From Nostoc sp. CHAB 5834 (GTDB lineage Bacteria; Cyanobacteriota; Cyanobacteriia; Cyanobacteriales; Nostocaceae): a stretch of DNA of 5,439 nucleotides. The position numbers and the translations under genes were made by a program. A model generated the notes under the pieces. It made no database searches, had not been told where the DNA came from, and worked only from the letters and a program-made list of their open reading frames with translations. Below are positions 1-5,222 of the stretch, one piece after another. Position 1 is the first letter of the stretch; every line of letters begins with the position of its first letter. The stretch lies in NCBI GenBank assembly GCA_020829485.1, contig JAIVFU010000278.1, positions 1 to 5,439 of the forward strand, in the 5' to 3' direction.

Positions 1-135
1 ATAATTCATTTTGAAATCAGAGGGGTAATTTTTGTAGTTTTTGTCAGGCTTTAAAGAATAACTTTTTAAAGAAAAAACTAAAATTAAAAAAAATACATTA
101 CTTACAAATCGTACAACTATCATCACACTCGACAT
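1..135 (-). CDS. Start of an exported protein, possibly an alpha/beta hydrolase (partial)
   Basis: An open frame runs off the left edge and gives the first 45 residues of a protein. An in-frame stop lies directly upstream (136-138). The first ATG is at 135 and a second at 123, so it overlaps the end of the ThiF-like gene by 38 or 26 bases, which suggests translational coupling in one operon. Residues 5-22 are hydrophobic (MIVVRFVSNVFFLILVFS) and look like a signal peptide or N-terminal anchor, so the product is probably exported. The following stretch, KPDKNYKNYPSDFKMNY, resembles the segment just after the signal peptide in Bacteroidota alpha/beta hydrolases (Y..P.DF...Y). That family guess is from memory of pattern only, and no catalytic residue lies inside the window. 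Base composition is as AT-rich as the ThiF-like gene. That the frame is real is moderately likely; its function is open. Confidence 0.5.
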   Translation of the reverse strand, partial: MSSVMIVVRFVSNVFFLILVFSLKSYSLKPDKNYKNYPSDFKMNY

Positions 136-1108
136 TTAAATGGTTGAAATATAAGTTCAAAGGATTAAAATATAAAAGTTTTCCAATCGAAAAACAAAAC
201 TCATATTGCTGAGATAGGAAAAATATTATTTCTTTAAGAGCAAAACTACTTAGAATGTTAATATTAAAAGATACAGAAGGATGTACTAGGTTTTTTGTAA
301 ATAGTCTCTCATTTTTTGTGAAATCGTAGTGATCTCCAAATTCTTTTTTGTAATAATTATTAATGGCGTTGTCACAACTTGTAAATCCAGGTACATAGAG
401 GGGCCCCACTTTTAAAAATTCAAAAGCATATGCGATAGTAAAATATGGCACTCCTATATTGAAACATACTTTATTTAAATTAGACCTAAAACCAAGATTG
501 GGATCGCAGGCTTGCACTACTAAATCAGGATTTTCATCTATAACTATATTTCGTAAATCAATTTCTTCAAATAAAAACGCGTTGTGTGTTGAAATTGAAA
601 TTTGAAAATTTTCTTTTATTTTTTCATTTAATGCATCAACTTTTCGTTGATTAATATTTTTCTTGTCAAATATTAATAATTTATCAATATCTGATTTGGT
701 TACTATATCGCCATCAATAATTACCAAGTTTTTGAAGCCAAACTGAGCTAGCAAATATGTTAAAGTACTACCACCTGCTCCTGCACCAAATATTAATATT
801 TTTTTATTTTTAAATGAGGTGTTGATTTTTTCTTCGGAAATATACTCTAAAAATAAATCATTTCGCTTTATGTGTTCTTTGGATTGAACTTCTTTTAGTA
901 AATTGGCTTTTGATAATTCGATATATAAATTTTTGCTTTTAATATTTTTACTTTCAATGCCCTCTTCAATTATATATTTTAATGTTAAATAGTTTTTTTC
1001 ATTGTATTGTATTTCAAAATACTTTTCCCCTTTAAATCCAATACAAATTCTGTTTCCAGAGCGATATACTGGAACAAATCGCTTTAATTGCATCATCACT
1101 TTTTGCAT
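98..1108 (-). CDS. ThiF/E1-like protein with RiPP leader-binding-like N-terminus
   Basis: The 336-residue protein has two parts. Residues about 8-75 (RFVPVYRSGNRICIGF, then a strand- and helix-rich stretch) resemble the RiPP recognition element fused to E1-like proteins of azol(in)e-peptide clusters. Residues about 100-336 are a ThiF/MoeB/HesA fold with the ATP loop GAGAGGS (108-114), an acidic pair after the second strand (IDGD, D132/D134), QRKVDA (154-159) and ACD with D202 in the place of the MoeB catalytic Asp. Family members adenylate a C-terminal carboxylate (MoeB, ThiF, MccB) or only present the leader to a partner enzyme. The Asn-Arg pair of true E1 enzymes is replaced by D140 and K143. 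Zinc ligands are partly changed: only C245 remains of the first CxxC, while C328, C332 and C335 close the protein. It lies downstream of the GG-leader gene and overlaps an exported protein gene. A start at either of two later Met codons (residues 5, 6) is possible. I infer peptide modification; the reaction is unknown. Confidence 0.85.
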   Translation of the reverse strand: MQKVMMQLKRFVPVYRSGNRICIGFKGEKYFEIQYNEKNYLTLKYIIEEGIESKNIKSKNLYIELSKANLLKEVQSKEHIKRNDLFLEYISEEKINTSFKNKKILIFGAGAGGSTLTYLLAQFGFKNLVIIDGDIVTKSDIDKLLIFDKKNINQRKVDALNEKIKENFQISISTHNAFLFEEIDLRNIVIDENPDLVVQACDPNLGFRSNLNKVCFNIGVPYFTIAYAFEFLKVGPLYVPGFTSCDNAINNYYKKEFGDHYDFTKNERLFTKNLVHPSVSFNINILSSFALKEIIFFLSQQYEFCFSIGKLLYFNPLNLYFNHLNVECDDSCTICK

Positions 1109-1135
1109 TTTTTTTCTGCATTTATCAGATGTAAA

Positions 1136-1182
1136 ACCTAGTTTAAAATTAAGATGTTATTTTTCTTAATTTTAAACTAGGT
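1136..1182 (-). terminator. Perfect 19-bp hairpin between precursor and ThiF-like genes
   Basis: Arms 1136-1154 and 1164-1182 are perfect reverse complements (ACCTAGTTTAAAATTAAGA on the plus strand) around a 9-base loop. In the minus-strand transcript the stem is followed by only three to four U before other bases, so it is a weak or leaky terminator at best. Its place, after a small precursor gene and before the enzyme gene, fits an attenuator or mRNA stabiliser that gives much more peptide message than enzyme message. The hairpin is seen; the role is inferred. Confidence 0.6.
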
Positions 1183-1197
1183 CTGTAAATTACTTTT

Positions 1198-1230
1198 TTG
1201 TGACAACGTTATGATTAAACGTTGTCACAA
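1198..1230 (-). promoter_or_regulatory. 13-bp hairpin spanning the stop codon of the precursor gene
   Basis: Arms 1198-1210 and 1218-1230 (TTGTGACAACGTT and its reverse complement) match perfectly around a 7-base loop, 1211-1217. On the minus strand one arm is made of the last four codons of the precursor (Cys-Asp-Asn-Val) plus one base, and the TAA stop sits in the loop. A-rich sequence, not a U tract, follows the stem, so it is not a classical intrinsic terminator. It may protect the 3' end of the precursor message or act together with the hairpin 15 bases downstream. Confidence 0.55.
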
Positions 1231-1364
1231 GGCATTGGAGGAGGGGATGGTAAACGAACATGACAACTGCTAACCATTCCTCCTTTGATTGCTTCAGCGT
1301 TTACAAAGGCCCTTCCAGCTTTTTCTTTTAATGCTTTCAGTTCAGCTAACGATAATCTTTTCAT
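1215..1364 (-). CDS. Double-glycine leader RiPP precursor peptide
   Basis: This 49-codon gene, ATG at 1364 and TAA at 1215-1217, encodes a peptide with a clear leader and core. The leader (residues 1-29) begins MKRLSLAELKALKEK, is basic and helical, and ends NAEAIKGG. That matches the layout of the Bacteroidota 'GG' natural product precursors, which are cut after Gly-Gly by C39-type peptidase/ABC exporters. The predicted core is MVSSCHVRLPSPPPMPCDNV: 20 residues with Cys at 34 and 46, Ser at 32, 33 and 40, and a PSPPPMP run. The core has one Arg and one His and ends in Asp-Asn-Val. The gene heads the cassette, with two hairpins and then the ThiF-like gene behind it, which is the classical order for a RiPP operon. 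Modification type and activity (antibacterial, signalling) cannot be told from sequence. A chance frame is unlikely given the leader, the GG site and the context. Confidence 0.8.
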   Translation of the reverse strand: MKRLSLAELKALKEKAGRAFVNAEAIKGGMVSSCHVRLPSPPPMPCDNV

Positions 1365-1567
1365 GTGTACTTGTGCCAAAGGGAATAGTTGTTTCGCGAT
1401 ATTGCAGAGTTACTTTGGCAGGAGCAAATATGACGGTATCGTAAAGCAAAGATGAATAAAAACATGATAAAATTAGACAAAATAGTTGATTTATTTAATC
1501 ACATTTTTTGTATAGGTGACTTATTCGTGTCTCGTTCGTCTCACGCGCTGATTTAACATACATCACT
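1365..1567. promoter_or_regulatory. Divergent intergenic region between peptide cassette and XRE gene
   Basis: About 200 bases lie between the two divergent starts, so promoters for both the peptide operon and the regulator must be here. The best -7-like element for the peptide operon that I find is CATATTTG on the minus strand (1432-1425), one base off the Bacteroidota TAnnTTTG consensus. No TTG lies at the expected -33 distance; the nearest TTTG is only 14 bases upstream. For the XRE gene no convincing -33/-7 pair is visible. No clear operator palindrome was found. Confidence 0.4.
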
Positions 1568-1972
1568 ATGACCTTTGGAACGATACTTCGTAAAAACCGG
1601 GAAAAGAAGAGACTATCCCAAAAAGAGGTGGCCGAATACATTGGCGTGGCGCAGGCTACCTACCATAATTGGGAAACAGATCAATTGAGCTTTCGGGTAG
1701 AGTACTTGCCAAAGTTAGCCGAGGTGTTTGACGTACCTATGGCGGAGTTAATGCCCGAAGGCACCACTTTAAAGCTGATGAACAATCAGCATCAAAAAAA
1801 TCATGATAAGTCAGTAGTCGGTTTTGAGGTTACTATTAATGAATCTCGTGATTTGTATGTGGAGTTGATGAGTAGTAAGGACGAGATTATACGGTTGTTG
1901 AAGGAAGAAAATACGTTGTTGAAAGTGAGAAATTTTCAACTAGAAGAAGAGCAAAAAAGGATATTAGGGTAA
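1568..1972 (+). CDS. XRE-family helix-turn-helix regulator with C-terminal coiled coil
   Basis: The 134-residue protein is a DNA-binding regulator. Residues about 5-61 are a Cro/C1-type helix-turn-helix domain: ILRKNREKKRLSQKEVAEYI, then the recognition helix region around QATYHNWE and the closing FDVPMAELM. A poorly conserved linker (62-90) follows. Residues about 93-132 are charged and Leu-rich with heptad spacing (LLKEENTLLKVRNFQLEEEQ), a probable dimerising coiled coil. There is no ligand or peptidase domain. It is the only plus-strand gene here, divergent from the RiPP cassette, so it may control that cassette, itself, or genes elsewhere. Its GC content looks intermediate between the AT-rich cassette and the GC-rich hslU side, so which of them it belongs with is unclear. 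The ATG at 1568 fits the domain start well. Confidence 0.88.
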   Translation: MTFGTILRKNREKKRLSQKEVAEYIGVAQATYHNWETDQLSFRVEYLPKLAEVFDVPMAELMPEGTTLKLMNNQHQKNHDKSVVGFEVTINESRDLYVELMSSKDEIIRLLKEENTLLKVRNFQLEEEQKRILG

Positions 1973-2059
1973 ATTGTTAAAAAAATGTAATCTTTTTTCC
2001 TCTTTTTTGCATTTAACTAAATGGAAAAATTGTGTTATCAATTGATTGTATCTATTTCA

Positions 2060-2101
2060 AACTTTCCTCATTACCGGTAGCTTACGGCAACGAGGAAAGT
2101 T
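2060..2101 (-). terminator. Hairpin downstream of hslU
   Basis: Perfect 10-bp arms AACTTTCCTC (2060-2069) and its complement (2092-2101) continue inwards. In the minus-strand RNA they extend as a stem of about 17 pairs, two of them G-U, with an 8-base loop (2077-2084). The G-U pairs form only in the minus-strand transcript; the plus strand would have A-C mismatches there, so the element belongs to hslU, whose stop lies about 29 bases upstream. The stem is followed by a poor U tract (TTGAAATAG), so termination may be partial. The XRE gene converges on it from the other side. Confidence 0.65.
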
Positions 2102-2129
2102 CGTTTTGATACCAGTATCTTCTACATTT

Positions 2130-3521
2130 CTACAGAATAAACTGGCTCAGGTCGCGGTTTTGCACCAGGCCGTCCAGCTTCTCGCCAACGAGTTCTTTGG
2201 TGACAACCACCTGCGAGTTGGCACCAATTACGTCGGGAATGTCGAACATGAAATCATTCATCAGATGACTCAATACCGTTTGCAACCGACGTGCGCCAAT
2301 GTTTTCGACCTCGCCGTTTACCTCGAACGCAATCCGGGCCAGTTCGCGCAGGGCATCGTCCTGAAACGTCAGGCTGACGTTTTCGGTCTGCAACATGGCC
2401 ACATATTGTTTGGTCAGCGCATTCTTCGGTTCTTTCAGGATCTGGTAAAAATCGTCTTCCGACAGGCTTTGCAACTCCACCCGAATCGGGAAACGGCCCT
2501 GTAATTCAGGAATCAGGTCGCTGGGTTTGGCTACGTGAAACGCACCGGCGGCAATGAACAGGATATGGTCGGTATGGATAACGCCGTATTTGGTGTTCAC
2601 CGCGCTGCCTTCCACAATGGGGAGCAGGTCGCGCTGGACGCCTTCGCGGCTCACATCCGGGCCACCCCCGCCGTTGCCCGAACGGGCGGAAGCTACCTTA
2701 TCGATTTCATCGATAAAAATAATACCGGCGTCTTCGGCTTTCCGAATGGCTTCTTCCTTTACCTCATCCATGTCGATAAGTTTGGCGGCCTCTTCTTCGA
2801 GCAGAATCGTGCGGGCTTCGGCAATGGTTACTTTCCGTTTTTTGCCGCGCTTGGGCATCATCCCGCCAATCATTTCCTGGATGTTCATCATCGACAGGTC
2901 ATCGACCGAGCCACCCATAATGCCGATGTTTGGCGTCTGGCTTTGCTGCACGTCGATATCGATCTTGCGGTCGTCCATTTCGCCGGAGCGGATTTTTTCC
3001 CGAAACCGTTCGCGCGTACGTTCGTTCAGTTCGGCATCCGGGTCGGCGGGGGTATTGTCGAAGCCCACGCCCGATGCTGTATGGGTAGGTTTGACGGGCG
3101 GAATCAGAATGTCGAGAATGGCATCTTCAACGAGTTGCTGCGCCCGCACCTGAACGGCTTCTTTCTTGGCCGCCCGGACCATATTCACAGCCTGCTCAAC
3201 GAGGTCACGAACCATACTTTCCACATCGCGGCCGACGTAGCCGACTTCGGTAAACTTGGAGGCTTCGACTTTGATAAAGGGCGCATCGGCGATTTTGGCC
3301 AGTCGCCGGGCAATTTCGGTTTTACCAACGCCGGTGGCCCCAATCATCAGAATGTTGTTCGGCGTGATTTCGCGCTGCATATCGGCGGTGCTGTTCATCC
3401 GGCGCCAGCGGTTGCGGAGGGCAATGGCTACGTTACGTTTGGCATCGTGCTGCCCAATAATATATTGATCCAGTTCGGCCACGATCTGCCGGGGTGTTAA
3501 ATCTCTTAGTAGTTGGGTCAT
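2130..3521 (-). CDS. hslU: HslU, ATPase subunit of the HslUV (ClpYQ) protease
   Basis: HslU is a cytoplasmic AAA+ hexamer that unfolds substrates and feeds them to the HslV peptidase. The 463-residue product begins LTPRQIVAELDQYIIGQHDAKR, split here as LTPRQIVAELDQY and IIGQHDAKR, the family N-terminus. It has Walker A GATGVGKT (61-68), the pore motif GYVG (94-97), and an inserted I domain at about 110-245. Walker B IIFIDEIDK is at 267-275, followed by a Gly-rich loop and QGRFPIRVEL (341-350) with the Arg finger region. Sensor 2 GARR is at 409-412. It ends in LSQFIL, the tail that docks into HslV and activates it. Length is slightly above the E. coli protein (443), the extra residues lying in the I domain. 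No hslV gene is adjacent: the upstream gene is kdsC after 135 non-coding bases. No clear promoter is visible in that gap, so hslU may be read through from kdsC or from an unseen promoter. Confidence 0.97.
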   Translation of the reverse strand: MTQLLRDLTPRQIVAELDQYIIGQHDAKRNVAIALRNRWRRMNSTADMQREITPNNILMIGATGVGKTEIARRLAKIADAPFIKVEASKFTEVGYVGRDVESMVRDLVEQAVNMVRAAKKEAVQVRAQQLVEDAILDILIPPVKPTHTASGVGFDNTPADPDAELNERTRERFREKIRSGEMDDRKIDIDVQQSQTPNIGIMGGSVDDLSMMNIQEMIGGMMPKRGKKRKVTIAEARTILLEEEAAKLIDMDEVKEEAIRKAEDAGIIFIDEIDKVASARSGNGGGGPDVSREGVQRDLLPIVEGSAVNTKYGVIHTDHILFIAAGAFHVAKPSDLIPELQGRFPIRVELQSLSEDDFYQILKEPKNALTKQYVAMLQTENVSLTFQDDALRELARIAFEVNGEVENIGARRLQTVLSHLMNDFMFDIPDVIGANSQVVVTKELVGEKLDGLVQNRDLSQFIL

Positions 3522-3639
3522 CGATAAAGAAGAGACTGGTAGGGAGCCTCTAGTGAATAACAGTGGAAATGGGAAAATGTGCGAATGGTAGCCGGAAATT
3601 TGGCGACAGACTCGGTTTGTGGGTATCGTTTTGCTGAAT

Positions 3640-3655
3640 GCGGACTGAAGTCCGC
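3640..3655. repeat. REP-like palindrome next to the kdsC stop
   Basis: GCGGACTGAAGTCCGC is a palindrome with perfect 7-base arms around a 2-base centre, ending two bases before the kdsC stop codon complement (3657-3659). There is no U tract on either side, so it is not a standard terminator. Short GC-rich palindromes like this are typical of REP elements mobilised by RAYT transposases and tend to sit just behind genes. Only one copy is in the window, so the repeat status is inferred. Confidence 0.5.
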
Positions 3656-3656
3656 G

Positions 3657-4163
3657 TTACGTTTGGCTTAGTCGGGCTTCGATAATCAGTTCGGCCAGTT
3701 CGCGGAAGCAGCCCTGCCCGCCGTTGGTTTCGCAGCAATAGTCGACAACGGCTTTGTTCTGGCGGGTGGCGTCGGCGGGGCAGGCCGAAAAGCCTACCGC
3801 CTGCAGGATCTCGATGTCGTTCACGTCGTCGCCGATAAACGCCACCTCCGAAGCCTCCAGCCCCAGTCGGCTCAGGATACCCGCCAGCAGCGATAGTTTA
3901 TCGCTGGCTCCCAGGTGCAGCTCGGTGATCTTGAGTTTGGCGGCCCGGCTCACGACCGATGGCGACGTTTCGCCGGTAACGATACCCGTTTGAACGCCCA
4001 CCAGTTCGCGGAGCCGCACAACGCCCATGCCGTCGCGGATGTTGAACCGTTTGAATACTTCGCCCGATTCGCCGTAGTAAACCCCGCCATCGGTCAGAAC
4101 ACCGTCGCAATCGGTAAGGACAAGTTTAATCTGGGCGGCTTTGTGCCGAAGGGTTGGCGTCAT
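3657..4163 (-). CDS. kdsC: KdsC-type 3-deoxy-D-manno-octulosonate 8-phosphate phosphatase
   Basis: This small HAD-superfamily phosphatase (168 residues) removes the phosphate from Kdo-8-phosphate, a cytoplasmic step in making Kdo for the lipopolysaccharide inner core. Motif I is DCDGVLTDGG with nucleophile D18 and acid/base D20. The substrate loop GESGEVFKRFNIRDGMG follows, motif II has T63 in TGETS, motif III is K89 in ASDK, and motif IV is GDDVND (111-116). The end GGQGCFRELAELI matches the GGxGxxRE tail that reaches into the neighbouring subunit's active site in KdsC tetramers. There is no cap domain, as in this C0-type family. It starts 15 bases behind porQ, so the two are probably co-transcribed. 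A closely related role on Kdn-9-phosphate or another sugar phosphate cannot be excluded, because KdsC-like enzymes of Bacteroidota vary in substrate. Confidence 0.92.
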   Translation of the reverse strand: MTPTLRHKAAQIKLVLTDCDGVLTDGGVYYGESGEVFKRFNIRDGMGVVRLRELVGVQTGIVTGETSPSVVSRAAKLKITELHLGASDKLSLLAGILSRLGLEASEVAFIGDDVNDIEILQAVGFSACPADATRQNKAVVDYCCETNGGQGCFRELAELIIEARLSQT

Positions 4164-4178
4164 GTAGGCAGATGCTGT

Positions 4179-5222
4179 TTAGTTGATAAATCGGTCCAGG
4201 TCGATGCGTAGGGATAATTGACTGGCACCGGCAGTCGGAACGGACGAAAACCGCCCGTAGGTAAGCTGAAAGCCCCGCGCCTGCACCGACGCCCCAAACG
4301 AAAGGCCAGGCCCGAAGCCACCCATTGCCAGTTTGCCTTCCTGCCGTTTCTGGTGGTTGTAGCCCAGCAGCACGTTGACGTTGCGGCTGATGAGCAGTTC
4401 GGCTCCTATGCTCAGGTGCCGCGCCAGTTTCTCGGCCACACTTACCGACTGGGTCAGGGGGTTACCGTTGAGATCGAAGCGGGTGGTCAGGTTCGGGTCG
4501 TTGTAGGTGATGTCGAAACGCTGGAGGTGGTGGGCCGTCAGGGTCAGGCGGATGGGTGCGTAGCGGGGTTTGAGCGTAACGCCCATCTGCAAATCGAACG
4601 GCAGATCGGCGTCGGCGGGACCATAGTTTTTTACCAGATAGCCCACGTTTTTGGCCACCAACCCCAGTGTGAGTTCCTGGTTGGGGTGCCGCCAGATACC
4701 GCCCGCATCAGCCAGGATGCCAAACGCCGAATACGTTTCGATGGAGGAGCCAACGGCTTTGAGCGTAGCGCCGAGCGTAAAATTTCCTTCCGTGCGGGCG
4801 TGGGTCAGGCTCAGGGCGTAATCGTTGGCCGAAAACGTGCCGAGACTGTTTCCGGCCGGATCGGTAAGCGCAAACTGGCCGTAGCTGAGGTATTGCAAAC
4901 CAACGGCCCAGACTGATTGGGCTGGCGGTTTTTTTCGGTTAACGGGTAAACCGTAGTGCAGGGTATAGAATTTGGCCGCGGCCAGATACGGCATCAAACT
5001 GATCGACAACTGGTTGGGCGGCAGCGAGTCGGCAAGGGCGGGGTTGTTGAGGTGATACGATCCGTCGGGTTGGGTGGCCGTGGCCACCTGCCCGCCCAGA
5101 GCCGCCACCCTGGCGTGGGTCGGCAGGTCGAGAAACGAAAAAACGCGTTGCCCGCCCAGCCCCTGGCCATACCCGGCCCAGGGTCCGACGAAAAAAAAGA
5201 AGATGAGTATGTATCGTTTCAA
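4179..5222 (-). CDS. porQ: PorQ, type IX secretion system outer-membrane protein
   Basis: With a TTG start at 5222 the product has 347 residues. It begins MKRYILIFFFFVGPWAGYGQ, a good signal peptide with likely cleavage before Gln20, followed directly by the PorQ signature: GGQRVFSFLDLPTHARVAAL with GG behind it (about 23-44), then NNPAL (59-63). The rest is built of alternating amphipathic strands (for example LSFGASVQARGFQLTYGRF) and ends in LSLRIDLDRFIN, as expected for an outer-membrane beta barrel of the FadL/PorV-like group. PorQ works with PorU, PorV and PorZ in the attachment complex that removes sorting signals from type IX cargo and anchors the cargo at the cell surface. A longer frame starting at 5354 would add 44 charged residues ahead of the signal peptide, so I reject it. 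Older annotation calls this family 'penicillin-binding protein'. Confidence 0.88.
   Translation of the reverse strand: MKRYILIFFFFVGPWAGYGQGLGGQRVFSFLDLPTHARVAALGGQVATATQPDGSYHLNNPALADSLPPNQLSISLMPYLAAAKFYTLHYGLPVNRKKPPAQSVWAVGLQYLSYGQFALTDPAGNSLGTFSANDYALSLTHARTEGNFTLGATLKAVGSSIETYSAFGILADAGGIWRHPNQELTLGLVAKNVGYLVKNYGPADADLPFDLQMGVTLKPRYAPIRLTLTAHHLQRFDITYNDPNLTTRFDLNGNPLTQSVSVAEKLARHLSIGAELLISRNVNVLLGYNHQKRQEGKLAMGGFGPGLSFGASVQARGFQLTYGRFSSVPTAGASQLSLRIDLDRFIN

Noticed and set aside
98..1364. Naming the locus a microcin C-type (MccA/MccB) system
   Set aside because: MccB modifies a peptide ending in Asn; this core ends Asn-Val and has a long GG leader, which microcin C precursors lack. Only a general E1-like role is supported.
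1361..1465. 34-codon minus-strand frame whose TGA overlaps the ATG of the precursor gene
   Set aside because: The ATGA overlap is tempting, but the peptide has no leader, GG site or other pattern, and the region must hold the promoter of the peptide operon.
1973..2059. Terminator for the XRE gene in the T-rich stretch after its stop
   Set aside because: T-runs are present but I found no convincing stem ahead of them, only a 6-base GTTAAA/TTTAAC match.
2046..3500. Long plus-strand open frames opposite hslU (2046-2504, 2535-3500, 2554-3153)
   Set aside because: They are antisense shadows of a confidently identified hslU; their translations are His/Phe- or Ser/Arg-rich without family motifs.
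3550..3738. Minus-strand frame between kdsC and hslU
   Set aside because: It overlaps the end of kdsC in another frame and reads through the palindrome; its Arg/Thr/Pro-rich translation looks non-coding.
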